Shown: positions 43,917 to 54,000 of the stretch, in pieces
How the letters are laid out: each line of letters begins with the position of its first letter
Numbering within the stretch: position 1 is the stretch's first letter
DNA from: Bacillota bacterium
Lineage (GTDB): Bacteria > Bacillota > Clostridia > Oscillospirales > Oscillospiraceae
DNA length: 54,646 nt
Assembly: GCA_021199635.1 (NCBI GenBank)
Contig: JAJQHS010000117.1
Coordinates: 26,219-80,864, forward strand
Reading direction: 5' to 3'
Notes under the pieces: model-generated
Database searches by the model: none
What the model saw: the letters and a program-made list of their open reading frames with translations, nothing else
What the model was told of the DNA's origin: nothing
Translations under genes and position numbers: made by a program

Positions 43917-45010
43917 TGATATTTCTCCGCAAGCTGCTCGAAGAAATCCGCCCCCTTGGACAGGACCTCCTCGTTAAAATTGAAGTCACTGGCGTGGAGC
44001 GCCGGGGTGTCCCCCACCCCCAGGAAGAAGAACATTCCCGGCAGGTTCCGCTGGTACCAGGCAAAATCCTCGGTGATCATGCTGGGCGCGTCCAGCTGAG
44101 CAAAATCCACCTGGGCCTTCACCCGGTCGTACAGCGCGCCGGGGTTGATGACGGCGGGGTACCCGTCGTTCATATAAATATTCACGGTGCAGCCGGTGGC
44201 GCGCTCAATATCCTTCCCGGTGGAAACGATGCCCGCCCGCAGGCTGTAGAACACCTCGTCCTGGAAGGCGCGCAGGCTGCCCTCCAGCCGGGTATGGTCG
44301 GAGATGGCGTTGCAGACGGTGCCGCTCTCCATCTTCCCGAATTTCAGCAGCCGGAACACGGATTTCGGCAGCGCGCCCTCCATGGCGCAGACCCGGCGGT
44401 AGAATTCCACCCCGGCGGCCATGGCGTCTATGCCCTCGTGCGCCTTGGCGATGTGGGCAGATTTGCCGAAAATATCCACCTTCACCTCGCAGGAGCGGCT
44501 CATCATCTCCTCCCGGCGGCTGGCCACCACGCCCTCCGCCAGGTCCGGCCACAGGTGCAGGCCGAAAATCGCCTTCACGCAGTACTTCCGGAAGATGCCC
44601 GTGGCGCACAGGTCCCGCGCCCCGCCGGTGGTCTCCTCCGCCGGCTGGAACACCAGCAGCACATTGTGGGGCAGGGTATCCCGGCGGTCCAGCCGCCGCG
44701 CCAGCTCCAGCACGATGGCCATGTGGCCGTCATGCCCGCAGGCGTGCATTTTCCCCGGATGGCCGGAGGTATAGGTGGCGCGGGTGGTCTCCGCGATGGG
44801 CAGCGCGTCCGCGTCCGAGCGGAAGGCGATCGCCTCCTCCTGGCCAAAATCGAACCAGGCGCAGAGCGCCCCCTCCATCGGGGAGAACACCTGGCACTTC
44901 AGCGGCTCCAGCTGCCGTTTCAGGTAGTCCATAGTCTTGGGCAGTGCCCGGTCCAGCTCCGGGATCTGGTGCAGCGCCCGGCGGTCAGCGATGATCTGCT
45001 GCATACGCAA
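43913..45010 (-). CDS. N-acetyldiaminopimelate deacetylase-like M20 peptidase
   Basis: A 365-residue M20D metallohydrolase. Metal ligands are in KMHACGHDGHM, AEETTGGARDL and the C-terminal HASDFNFNEEVL, with the dimer domain in between (FGKSAHIAKAHEGIDAM). Relatives remove acetyl or other acyl groups from amino acids. Its partners here (PatA-like aminotransferase, DapH) point to N-acetyl-LL-DAP as substrate (YkuR/DapL). First gene of the minus-strand pair, under a perfect promoter. Confidence 0.8.
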   Translation of the reverse strand: MRMQQIIADRRALHQIPELDRALPKTMDYLKRQLEPLKCQVFSPMEGALCAWFDFGQEEAIAFRSDADALPIAETTRATYTSGHPGKMHACGHDGHMAIVLELARRLDRRDTLPHNVLLVFQPAEETTGGARDLCATGIFRKYCVKAIFGLHLWPDLAEGVVASRREEMMSRSCEVKVDIFGKSAHIAKAHEGIDAMAAGVEFYRRVCAMEGALPKSVFRLLKFGKMESGTVCNAISDHTRLEGSLRAFQDEVFYSLRAGIVSTGKDIERATGCTVNIYMNDGYPAVINPGALYDRVKAQVDFAQLDAPSMITEDFAWYQRNLPGMFFFLGVGDTPALHASDFNFNEEVLSKGADFFEQLAEKYQ

Positions 45011-45035
45011 CGCCTCCGTTTCACAGTCTGGCTCT

Positions 45036-45064
45036 ATTATAGTTCATTTCCCGGCGGGTGTCAA
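45036..45064 (-). promoter_or_regulatory. Perfect-consensus promoter of the deacetylase-patA operon
   Basis: TTGACA, a 17-base spacer and TATAAT on the minus strand, 26 bases upstream of the start codon: an exact sigma-A consensus, so a strong constitutive promoter is expected unless repressed. Confidence 0.85.
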
Positions 45065-45072
45065 TTTGGTTC

Positions 45073-45101
45073 TTGTGTTTTTGCCGGAAAGGTGATACCA
45101 T
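45073..45101 (+). promoter_or_regulatory. Candidate promoter of dapH
   Basis: TTGTGT, a 17-base spacer ending TGA and TACCAT on the plus strand, an extended -10 form, divergent from the deacetylase promoter. Confidence 0.4.
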
Positions 45102-45135
45102 GGAGGAAATCTGAACCATCCGGGAGGACATTTTT

Positions 45136-45828
45136 ATGAACGCACAGGAAATCATCGAGTACATCCGCACCTCGGAGAAGAAAACCCCGGTGAAGGTGTA
45201 CGTATGGGAAAATACGCCGGTACCCTTCCCCAATTGCCGGGAATTCCCCGCGGGCGATGGCTGCAAGATCGTATTCGGCGACTGGAAGGACGTGGCGCCG
45301 GTGCTGGAGAGCCACGAATTCGCCCACCTGGAGATCGAAAACGGCTGCCGCAACTCCGCCATCCCCCTGCTGGACCTGAAGGACATCCCCGCCCGCATTG
45401 AGCCGGGCGCCATCCTGCGGGAGCAGGTGCAGATCGGCCAGAACGCGGTGATCATGATGGGCGCCATCCTGAACATCGGCGCGGTGGTCGGCGAGGGCAC
45501 CATGATTGACATGGGCGCCGTGCTGGGCGGCCGCGCCACCGTGGGGAAAAACTGCCATGTGGGCGCAGGCGCCGTGCTGGCCGGGGTGATCGAGCCGGCC
45601 TCCGCCACGCCGGTGATTGTGGAGGACAATGTACTCATCGGCGCCAATGCCGTGGTCATCGAGGGCTGCCGCGTCGGGCACGATGCCGTGGTGGCCGCAG
45701 GCGCGGTGGTCGTGGAGGATGTGCCCCCGGAGACCGTGGTAGCCGGGTGCCCCGCCCGGGTCATCAAGCGTAAGGACGGGAAAACCGCCGGAAAAACCGC
45801 GCTGGTGGACGCCCTGCGGGAGCTTTGA
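45136..45828 (+). CDS. dapH: Tetrahydrodipicolinate N-acetyltransferase
   Basis: A 230-residue left-handed beta-helix acetyltransferase that starts the acetylase branch of DAP/lysine synthesis. The N-terminal part ([22 protein letters not shown]) is DapH-specific and hexapeptide repeats follow ([35 protein letters not shown] in two runs). The C-terminus has [23 protein letters not shown] precedes ATG 45136. The SDR gene starts four bases after its stop. Confidence 0.94.
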   Translation: MNAQEIIEYIRTSEKKTPVKVYVWENTPVPFPNCREFPAGDGCKIVFGDWKDVAPVLESHEFAHLEIENGCRNSAIPLLDLKDIPARIEPGAILREQVQIGQNAVIMMGAILNIGAVVGEGTMIDMGAVLGGRATVGKNCHVGAGAVLAGVIEPASATPVIVEDNVLIGANAVVIEGCRVGHDAVVAAGAVVVEDVPPETVVAGCPARVIKRKDGKTAGKTALVDALREL

Positions 45829-45832
45829 TATT

Positions 45833-46531
45833 ATGTCAACCGTTTTGATCACCGGCGGCTCCCGGGGCATCGGCGCGGCTGCGGTGGAGCGATTTGCCCG
45901 CCGGGGGGACCGGGTGGTGTTCCTGTACGAGAAAAATCATGCCGCCGCCCGGGCGCTGACGGAAAAAACCGGCGCGCAGGCGATCTGCTGCGACGTGACC
46001 CAGGAGGCGGCGGTGGCCGACGCCATCCGGGGATCCGGCGCGCCGGATATCCTGATCTGCTGCGCCGGAGTCTGCCATTACGGGCTGATCCAGGACATGA
46101 CTCAGGCGCAATGGGACCGGGTCTTTGACGTAAACGTCAAGGGGATCTTCCACTGCGTCAAGGCCGCCATGCCCGATTTCCTCCGGAAGCAGTCCGGGTG
46201 CATCCTTACCGTCAGCTCCATGTGGGGGCAGGTGGGGGCATCCTGCGAAGCGGCCTACGCCGCCTCCAAAGGGGCGGTGATCGCCCTGACCAAATCTCTG
46301 GCCAAAGAGCTGGGGCCCAGCGGCATCCGGGTCAACTGCGTGGCCCCCGGCGTGATCCTGACGGATATGTGCGCCTCCCTGGGCGCGCAGACGCTGGACG
46401 CGCTGGCGCAGGAGGCGGCGCTGGGGCGCTGCGGCCGGCCGGAGGATGTGGCGCAGGCGCTGGAATACCTGGCGGACGCGGAATTTGTCACCGGGCAGGT
46501 GCTGGGCGTCAACGGCGGTCTGGTCATTTAG
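45833..46531 (+). CDS. Short-chain dehydrogenase, FabG-like
   Basis: A 232-residue SDR. The NADP-binding motif is TGGSRGIG (7-14), then CCAGVC, Ser in SSMWGQ, and the catalytic YAASK (about 143-147). The C-terminal FVTGQVLGVNGG is typical of FabG. It is coupled to dapH, but a role in lysine synthesis is not established; it may be an acyl-ACP or sugar/aldehyde reductase. Confidence 0.85.
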   Translation: MSTVLITGGSRGIGAAAVERFARRGDRVVFLYEKNHAAARALTEKTGAQAICCDVTQEAAVADAIRGSGAPDILICCAGVCHYGLIQDMTQAQWDRVFDVNVKGIFHCVKAAMPDFLRKQSGCILTVSSMWGQVGASCEAAYAASKGAVIALTKSLAKELGPSGIRVNCVAPGVILTDMCASLGAQTLDALAQEAALGRCGRPEDVAQALEYLADAEFVTGQVLGVNGGLVI

Positions 46532-46551
46532 GGCCGGGCACTGCTTTTTCC

Positions 46552-46580
46552 TTGCATTTTCCGGCGCCCCATGATAGAAT
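46552..46580 (+). promoter_or_regulatory. Promoter of the GH13 gene
   Basis: TTGCAT, a 17-base spacer ending TGA and TAGAAT on the plus strand, about 34 bases before the ATG at 46615. Confidence 0.65.
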
Positions 46581-46614
46581 ATAGTGTTACATTCTTAATT
46601 TTCAGGAGCCGTCT

Positions 46615-48459
46615 ATGCGTATTCTTTTCGACAGCAAGAATCCCGCGTTCAAGGAGCCGTTCGGGACCCTCGTCCCCGGCCAGAGCTGCACGCTGCGCAT
46701 CCACATCCCCGTCTCTGTGCAGACCACCCAGGTGGAGTGCATCATCCACCACGCCGATGGTAGCCCCGCGCTGACCTTCTCCATGGGCTACCAGTTCAAG
46801 AAGGGCGCGTATGAAATCTGGGGCGGGAAATTTTCCTTCCCGGAGACCGGGCTTTACTTCTACCATTTTTACCTCACCACCCGCACCGGGGGCTTCCGCC
46901 TGTTCAAGGAGGGGGGCGGCACCAATATGGAGGCCGGGGACGACTGGCAGGTAAGCTGCATCCCCGCGGATTTCCAGACGCCGGAATGGTCCCGAGGCGC
47001 GGTGATTTACCAGATTTTCCCGGATCGGTTCTGCAGGTCCGGCCGGTGCGACCTGACCGGCAAGCTGGAGCCGTACACCGTCCACGAAAACTGGTACGAT
47101 GAGGTGGGCTGGCAGCCCACCGCCGACGGCCACGTGCTGAACAATGACTTCTTCGGGGGGAATTTCCGGGGGATCATGGAAAAGCTGGACTATATCGCCT
47201 CCTTGGGCGTGACCATCCTCTACCTGAACCCCATCAGCAAGAGCTTCTCCTCCCACCGCTACGACACCGGCGATTATAAAACGCCTGACCCCATGCTGGG
47301 CACCGAGGCGGAGTTCACCGCGCTTTGCGACGCCGCCCATGCCAGGGGCATCCGGGTCATCCTGGACGGGGTCTACTCCCATACCGGCTCCAACAGCCTG
47401 TATTTTGACAAGGAGGGCGCGTTCGGCGGCCGGGGCGCCTACTGCTCGCAGCAATCCCCCTACTACCGCTGGTACGAGTTTTACCAGTGGCCGGATTCCT
47501 ACCGCTCCTGGTGGAATTTCGACACTCTTCCCACTGTCAACAAGCTGGAGCCTTCCTATATCGACTACATCATCACCGGGGAGGACAGCGTGGTGGCCCA
47601 CTGGCTGAAGGCCGGGTGCGACGGCTTCCGGCTGGATGTGGCCGACGAGCTGCCCAACGAATTCCTGGTGCTGCTGAAGCGGCGGGTCCGCCAGCTGAAG
47701 CCCGACGCGCTTGTCATAGGCGAAGTGTGGGAGGATGCCTCCAACAAATGCGCCTACGGCGTCCACCGCCGCTACTTTGCCGACGGCGAGCTGGACAGCG
47801 TGATGAACTACCCCTTCCGCACCGCGATCATCCAGTTCCTCCGGGACCGGGACGATGGCTCCGCCCTGCGGGACACGGTGATGACCATCGCGGAGAATTA
47901 TCCGCCCCAGGTGCTGCTGAGCAACATGAACCTGCTGAGCAGCCACGACAGCCCCCGGATCCTCACCGCGCTGGTGGACGATTTCGACGGTAGCCGGGAG
48001 GAGAAGGCGCGCCGCCACTTCAGCCGCCAGCAGTACCTCACCGCGGTGGAGCGGCTGCTGATGGCCTCCTTCCTGCAGTACACCCTGCCGGGCTCGCCCA
48101 GCATCTACTATGCCGACGAAGCCGGTATGGAGGGGTACAAGGACCCCTTCAACCGCCGCCCCTATCCCTGGGGGCAAGAGGACCCGGAGCTTCTGGCGCA
48201 TTTCCGCCACCTGGGTCAGCTCCGCCGGGATGAAGCGGCTCTGCGCCTGGGGGACATTCGGTTCTTCCAGGCCGGGGAGCAGAAGCTGGGCTTCACCCGG
48301 GAGTACCAGGGGCGGCAGCTCCGGGTATACCTGAACCGCAGCCTGGACACCTGGGAGGTTTCCGCCGGGAACGTGCTGCTGGGGCATAACCTGCACACCG
48401 TGGCGCCGGACTGGGTGACGCTGCTGCCCATGGGCTTCTGCATTACGGAGGCGCCATGA
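46615..48459 (+). CDS. Cytosolic GH13 alpha-amylase/neopullulanase-type hydrolase
   Basis: A 614-residue glycoside hydrolase with an N-terminal beta-sandwich (1-125) like CBM34 of neopullulanases. The TIM barrel carries GVTILYLNPISKS, VILDGVYSHTG, nucleophile Asp in GFRLDVADE, acid/base Glu in VIGEVWED and Asp in LSSHDSPR. A short C-terminal domain follows. There is no signal peptide, so it degrades internal or imported maltodextrins or glycogen. The small Cys-rich gene overlaps its stop (ATGA). Confidence 0.92.
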   Translation: MRILFDSKNPAFKEPFGTLVPGQSCTLRIHIPVSVQTTQVECIIHHADGSPALTFSMGYQFKKGAYEIWGGKFSFPETGLYFYHFYLTTRTGGFRLFKEGGGTNMEAGDDWQVSCIPADFQTPEWSRGAVIYQIFPDRFCRSGRCDLTGKLEPYTVHENWYDEVGWQPTADGHVLNNDFFGGNFRGIMEKLDYIASLGVTILYLNPISKSFSSHRYDTGDYKTPDPMLGTEAEFTALCDAAHARGIRVILDGVYSHTGSNSLYFDKEGAFGGRGAYCSQQSPYYRWYEFYQWPDSYRSWWNFDTLPTVNKLEPSYIDYIITGEDSVVAHWLKAGCDGFRLDVADELPNEFLVLLKRRVRQLKPDALVIGEVWEDASNKCAYGVHRRYFADGELDSVMNYPFRTAIIQFLRDRDDGSALRDTVMTIAENYPPQVLLSNMNLLSSHDSPRILTALVDDFDGSREEKARRHFSRQQYLTAVERLLMASFLQYTLPGSPSIYYADEAGMEGYKDPFNRRPYPWGQEDPELLAHFRHLGQLRRDEAALRLGDIRFFQAGEQKLGFTREYQGRQLRVYLNRSLDTWEVSAGNVLLGHNLHTVAPDWVTLLPMGFCITEAP

Positions 48460-48650
48460 TGGAGGCGGAGGAATTTCTCACCGGATACTGCCGTGCCGCC
48501 GACCAGAGCCGGATGGTCACCGTGGAGATTTCCGGGCGGAGCCTGCAGGCGGACTGCGGCTTCCGCCGCTGCCCCTACGCGGGGGAATGCCCGGTCGCCG
48601 GGCGCATCCGGGCGATCCTGGCGGAGCATCCGGGCATTACAACCGAATAG
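48456..48650 (+). CDS. Small Cys-rich protein
   Basis: A 64-residue protein starting inside the GH13 stop region, so translation is coupled. Cysteines at about 12, 34, 39 and 45 (CGFRRCPYAGEC) suggest a metal or cluster site. Similar small proteins occur in Oscillospiraceae and are sometimes labelled ubiquinone biosynthesis without support. Function unknown. Confidence 0.7.
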   Translation: MMEAEEFLTGYCRAADQSRMVTVEISGRSLQADCGFRRCPYAGECPVAGRIRAILAEHPGITTE

Positions 48651-48656
48651 CGCACT

Positions 48657-48696
48657 GGACGGAGATACCGCAATTTGGGTTTCTCCGTCCTTTTTT
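48657..48696 (+). terminator. Terminator after the GH13 operon
   Basis: GGACGGAGA and TCTCCGTCC pair across a 16-base loop and are followed by six T residues. Confidence 0.85.
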
Positions 48697-48779
48697 CAAC
48701 AAAAGTTGAGGCTGAATTGAGCTTGGCTTGTCATTTATCTGGTATGCTTGTGGTACATGTAAAATTAGGAGATGATACT

Positions 48780-50066
48780 ATGTCCGGCGAACCCAGCGCC
48801 TCCAATAAAATTCTGACGATCCCGAACCTGCTCTCCCTGTTCCGGCTGTGCCTGATCCCGGTGATCGTGTGGCTGTACTGCGAGGTGGGAAACGTCCCCC
48901 TGACTGCCCTGGTTCTGGCGCTGTCCGCCCTGACGGACGTGGTGGACGGGCGCATCGCCCGGAAATTCCACATGGTCAGCCAGCTTGGCAAGGCGCTGGA
49001 CCCGGTGGCCGACAAGCTGACGCAGGCCGCCGTGCTGATCTGCCTGGCCACCCGCTTCCCCAGGATGTGGGTGCTGGTGGCGTTTCTTGCGCTGAAGGAG
49101 ATCCTTTCGGCGATCATAAACCTGCGCATCATCCGGAAAACCGGCACCGTTCTGGGCGCCCTGTGGCACGGGAAGATCGCCACCGTGCTGGTGTATGCCA
49201 CCATGCTCATCCACCTGATCTGGAGCGGCATTCCGTCCTACCTCTCCGATTTCCTGATCTGTGCCGCCGGAGGGGTGCTGCTGCTGTCCGGAATCCTGTA
49301 CGCCGTGCGCAACCACCGGGTCCTGTCCGGCGAGGGAGCACAGGAAGCGTCCCGGCTCCCTGACCGGAGCGCCGCCCGGCTGACCTGGATACTGCTGGGA
49401 GAATGCTTTGCGGTCTACACCATCGTCATGCTCTGCCGGTGGAAGATGTACAGCCGGCTGCCCCTGGCTGTGGCCACGCTCTTCCTGGCGCTGCTGCCGG
49501 AGATCGCCCAGCGGCTGCTCCGCCGCACCTTCCCTGCGCCGTTTTACTATTTTTCGCTTGCCTACTCCCTCTGCCCCATGCTGGGGCAGTGCCACAACTT
49601 TTACTATCTGTTCTCCTGGTGGGATAAGCTGCTGCACCTTTCCGGCGGCGTGATCTTCACCATTCTGGGCGTTTACCTTTTTGGCCGGATCTGCGGCAGG
49701 GAGCGCCGGAACCGGTACGCGGCGGCGCTGTTCGCCCTGATGTTCTCCATGTCCCTGGCCGTAGTATGGGAATTCTTCGAATTCGGCAGCGATCAGCTGA
49801 TGGGATCCGATATGCAGCGGGACACGGTAGTCACCGCCCTGCACTCCTACGATCTGGGTACGGAGCTGGGCGTCACCGGGAGCATCGAGGATATTACGCT
49901 GGTCACAGTGAACGGGACGGCGCTGCCCGCCGCAGGCTACCTGGACATCGGCCTGATCGACACCATGTACGACCTGCTGATGGGCACGCTGGGGGCGCTG
50001 GCCGGCAGCGGCGCATGGCTCCTCAGCCGGAAGCGGCAGGACAGCGGGGAATGCCCCCGGGCCTGA
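48780..50066 (+). CDS. CDP-alcohol phosphatidyltransferase fused to a YjdF/DUF2238-like membrane domain
   Basis: A 428-residue membrane protein. Residues about 1-190 are a phosphatidyltransferase (PgsA-like) with the full motif DxxDGxxAR-x8-GxxxDxxxD (DVVDGRIARK, GKALDPVADK). Residues about 205-420 contain WWDKLLHLSGG, AVVWEFFEFGSDQLMG and LIDTMYDLLMGTLGAL, the YjdF/DUF2238 signature. The first half would make phosphatidylglycerol-type lipids from CDP-diacylglycerol; the second half is uncharacterised. A start further upstream lacks a ribosome site, whereas TTAGGAG precedes ATG 48780. Confidence 0.86.
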   Translation: MSGEPSASNKILTIPNLLSLFRLCLIPVIVWLYCEVGNVPLTALVLALSALTDVVDGRIARKFHMVSQLGKALDPVADKLTQAAVLICLATRFPRMWVLVAFLALKEILSAIINLRIIRKTGTVLGALWHGKIATVLVYATMLIHLIWSGIPSYLSDFLICAAGGVLLLSGILYAVRNHRVLSGEGAQEASRLPDRSAARLTWILLGECFAVYTIVMLCRWKMYSRLPLAVATLFLALLPEIAQRLLRRTFPAPFYYFSLAYSLCPMLGQCHNFYYLFSWWDKLLHLSGGVIFTILGVYLFGRICGRERRNRYAAALFALMFSMSLAVVWEFFEFGSDQLMGSDMQRDTVVTALHSYDLGTELGVTGSIEDITLVTVNGTALPAAGYLDIGLIDTMYDLLMGTLGALAGSGAWLLSRKRQDSGECPRA

Positions 50067-50095
50067 AAGCCGCCGCAGGCGGAAAACACGAAAGT

Positions 50096-50126
50096 AAGGG
50101 CAGGCTGGGACCTGCCCTTGTTTTTT
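50096..50126 (+). terminator. Terminator after the phosphatidyltransferase fusion gene
   Basis: AAGGGCAGG and CCTGCCCTT pair around TTGGGA-like loop bases and are followed by GTTTTTT. Confidence 0.85.
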
Positions 50127-50147
50127 CCCGGGAAGTTGTGCTATAAT
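50118..50147 (+). promoter_or_regulatory. Promoter of the TVP38/DedA-type gene
   Basis: TTGTTT (inside the preceding terminator T run), an 18-base spacer ending TGC and TATAAT on the plus strand. A leader of about 125 bases separates it from the ATG. Confidence 0.6.
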
Positions 50148-50276
50148 AAATGGGTTGTGGCATTTGGCCAGACATTTCATTTAATATTTGTTCAAATTAT
50201 GTTTACAATAGGTTCGTCTTTTTTCAGTAAATTAGGTTTGGGATTTTGTATTGTGGAAAATTGGGAGGATACCGCG

Positions 50277-50993
50277 ATGGCAGAGAAAAAGAATACCGCA
50301 TCCTATGAGCGCTTTCTCCACGCCGCGCGGATCGGATGCCTCCTGCTGATCTGCGCCGTGCTGGCGCTCTTATTCGTGATCAGTCGGGACAAGCTGACGG
50401 TGGAGCAGCTGCTGCTCTACACGCCCTCCGCCCCGCTGGCTGCCGCCGCGGTCATGCTGGGGCTGTTCGGGCTGAAAAGCTTCTGCATGTTCCTCTACTG
50501 CGGGCTGCTCTATGCGGCCTGCGGCGTGCTGTTCCCCCTGCCCGGCGCGCTGGCGGTCAACCTTGCGGGCACGGTGATCATGATCACGCTGCCCTACCTG
50601 CTTGGGCGGCGCTCCGGCGGCGCCGCGCTGGAGCGGATGGTTGAGAAGCACCCGAAGCTCTCCCTTTTCATGGAATTCAAGGACGAAAACCCTTGGTTCC
50701 TGAGCCTGTTTATGCGGCTGGCCAGCGTCCTGCCCAGCGACCTGATCAGCATTTTCCTGGGCGCAGGCGGCATTCCCTATGGGAAATACCTCCTGGGCTC
50801 GGTGCTGGGAATGCTGCCCACCATCGTGGCGTTCACTGTGATGGGCATGAGCGTGCGGGACGTGACATCCCCGGCGTTCCTCATTGCCCTGGGGGCGGAG
50901 GCGGCGCTGGTGGTCCTGTCCGCCGCGCTGTACGCGCTCCTGCACCGGCGGAAGCAAAGACGCACCGCCTGCCTGCGGCCTGCCGCAGACTGA
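50277..50993 (+). CDS. TVP38/TMEM64 (DedA-like) membrane protein
   Basis: A 238-residue protein with about six helices; GGGAGG precedes ATG 50277. The conserved SNARE-associated (VTT) region is present: LLGRRSGGAALERMVEKH, LFMRLASVLPSDLISIFLGAGGIPYGKYLLGS. Such proteins are linked to lipid carrier recycling or membrane homeostasis. Upstream of it the leader is AT-rich; downstream is the dehydratase gene. Confidence 0.85.
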   Translation: MAEKKNTASYERFLHAARIGCLLLICAVLALLFVISRDKLTVEQLLLYTPSAPLAAAAVMLGLFGLKSFCMFLYCGLLYAACGVLFPLPGALAVNLAGTVIMITLPYLLGRRSGGAALERMVEKHPKLSLFMEFKDENPWFLSLFMRLASVLPSDLISIFLGAGGIPYGKYLLGSVLGMLPTIVAFTVMGMSVRDVTSPAFLIALGAEAALVVLSAALYALLHRRKQRRTACLRPAAD

Positions 50994-51065
50994 CAAGCAG
51001 AACTGACATACAACCGTCCTGGGGAGCGGGCTCCCCGGGGCGTCCAATACCGGAGGTTAACACAG

Positions 51066-54000
51066 ATGCAAACATATCGCGCCGGCATTGACATTGGCTC
51101 CACCACGGTCAAGCTGGTAATCCTGGACGAGAAGGATGACCTTCTCTACGGCAAATACCGCCGCCACCAGGCGGACACCCAGGCCACCCTGGCACAGCTG
51201 CTGAAGGAGGCGGAGGACGCGGTGGGCGCCTGCGACCTGCAGGTGAAGATCACCGGCTCCGGCTCCATCAATCTGGCCAAGGCGCTGGGCATCGACTTTA
51301 TCCAGGAGGTGGTGGCTGTGGCCACCGCCCTGCAGAAAACCGCGCCCCAGACCGATGTGGCCATCGAGCTGGGAGGTGAGGACGCGAAGATCATCTACTT
51401 CACCGGCGGGCTGGAGGAGCGGATGAACGGCGTCTGCGCCGGAGGCACCGGCGCTTTCATCGACCAGATGGCCGCCCTGCTGCAAACCGACGCCGCCGGT
51501 CTGAACGAGGCCGCCGCGGACTACCAGCAGATCCACCCCATCGCCGCCCGCTGCGGCGTATTCGCCAAGACGGACATCCAGCCCCTGATCAACGAGGGCG
51601 CCACCAAGGCGGACATCTCCGCCTCCATCTTCCAGGCGGTGGTCAACCAGACCATATCCGGCCTGGCCTGCGGCAAGCCCATCCGGGGCTGCGTGGCGTT
51701 CCTGGGCGGGCCGCTGCATTTCCTGCCGGAGCTGAAGAAGGCCTTCATCCGCACGCTGAAGCTGACGCCGGAGAATATCGTGGACCCGGACAACTCCCAC
51801 CTGTTCGCCGCCATGGGCGCGGCGCTGGAGGCGGCGCAGTGCGCCCCCGTCCCCATGGCACAGCTGATCGCCCGGCTGGAGCAGGGCGTGGCCGTCACCT
51901 TTGAAATGCCCCGGCTGGAGCCGCTGTTTGAAAATCAGCAGGCCTATGACGATTTCCGCGCCCGCCACAAAAAGGCTGTCACCCGGAAGGCCGATCTGGC
52001 GGCCTATTCCGGCAACTGCTTCCTGGGCATCGACGCCGGCTCCACCACCACCAAGCTGGTGGTGATCGGGCAGGAGGGGGAGCTGCTGTTCTCCTTCTAC
52101 GCCAACAATCAGGGCAGCCCCATCGAAACGGCGAAAAACGCCATCCGGGCGCTGCAGTCCATCCTTCCCCCCACGGCGAAAATCGTCCGCTCCTGCTCCA
52201 CCGGCTACGGGGAGGACCTGCTGAAATCCGCCTTCTCCCTGGACGACGGGGAGGTGGAAACCATCGCCCACTGCACCGCCGCCGCGTTCTTTGACCCGGA
52301 GGTGGACTGCGTGCTGGACATCGGCGGCCAGGACATGAAGTGCATCAAGCTGAAAAACGGCGCGGTGGACTCCATCATGCTCAATGAGGCCTGCTCCTCC
52401 GGCTGCGGCTCCTTTATCGAAAATTTTGCCAATTCCCTGGGCTATTCCGCCGAGGGCTTCGCCCAGAAAGCGCTGTTCGCCAAAAATCCGGTGGACCTGG
52501 GCACCCGCTGCACGGTCTTCATGAATTCCAACGTGAAGCAGGCGCAGAAGGAGGGCGCGGAGGTTTCTGATATTTCCGCGGGACTGGCCTACTCCGTCAT
52601 CAAAAACGCCCTGTTCAAGGTCATCAAGCTGGCCAGTGCCCAGGAGCTGGGGAAGCACATCGTGGTGCAGGGCGGCACATTCTATAACCAGGCGGTGCTG
52701 CGCGCCTTTGAGAAGATCGCCGATGTGGAGGCTACCTGCCCGGATATCGCCGGCCTGATGGGCGCCTTCGGTGCGGCGCTGATCGCCCGCGCCAACTACA
52801 CCGGCCAGGACACTACCATGCTGCCCCTGCAGGAGATGATCGACCTGCGCTACACCTCGAAAAGCCGCCGCTGTGGCGGCTGCGCCAACAACTGCATGCT
52901 CACCGTCAACCGCTTCTCCGGCAACCGTATCCACATCACCGGCAACCGCTGCGAGAAGGGCGCGGGCGGCAGGAAGCTGACCAACCCGCCCCCCAACCTG
53001 TTCGAATACAAGCGCCAGCGGCTGTTTGACTACCCGCCCCTGGAGGAGGCGGACGCGCCCCGGGGCACGCTGGGCATCCCCAGGGTGCTGAATATGTACG
53101 AGAATTACCCGTTCTGGGCGACCTTCTTCAAGGCGCTGGGGTTCCGGGTGGTCCTCTCCCCCTTCTCCAGCCGGAAAATCTACGAGCTGGGCATGGAGAG
53201 CATCCCCTCCGAATCCGAATGCTACCCTGCCAAGCTGGCCCACGGCCATGTGCAGTGGCTCATCAATCAGGGCATCCGGACCATTTTCCACCCCTGCGTG
53301 TTCTATGAGCATCAGGAAACGCCCAACGCAAAGAACCATTTCAACTGCCCCATCGTCGTATCCTACCCCGAAAATCTGAAGAACAATGTGGAGGCCGTGG
53401 CCGACGGCTCCGTAAAATATCTGCGCCCGTTCCTGGCCTTTACCAGCGAGAAGGTGACCGCGGACCGGCTGTGCCGCCTGTGCCGGGAGGAATGGGACAT
53501 CCCCGAATCCCAGGTGCGCAAGGCGGTCCACCAGGCCTGGGAGGAGCAGTGCAGGGCCAAGGCCGACATCCGCGCCAAGGGAAAGCAGGTCCTGGAGCAG
53601 ATGGAGGCATCCGGCGGCAGCGGCATCGTCCTGGCCGGGCGGCCTTACCACATCGACCCGGAGATCAACCATGGCATCCCGGAGCTGATCGCCTCCTACG
53701 GCCTGACGGTGTTCACGGAGGATTCCCTGCCCGTCCAGCCGGATGCGGACCGCAGCCTGCGGGTGGTGGACCAATGGGTGTACCACTCCCGGCTGTACTC
53801 CGCGGCGGAATTCGTGCGCATGCGGGACGACCTGGAGCTGATCCAGCTCAATTCCTTCGGCTGCGGCCTGGACGCGGTGACCACCGACCAGGTGAGCGAA
53901 ATTCTGGAGGGCAGCAACAAGCTCTACACCCTGCTGAAAATCGACGAGGTGAACAATCTGGGGGCGGTGCGCATCCGCATCCGCAGCCTGATCGCCGCTA

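Noticed and set aside
51010-51045. GC-rich hairpin between the TVP38 and dehydratase genes as terminator
   Set aside because: The stem is strong but no T run follows on either strand, so termination is doubtful.
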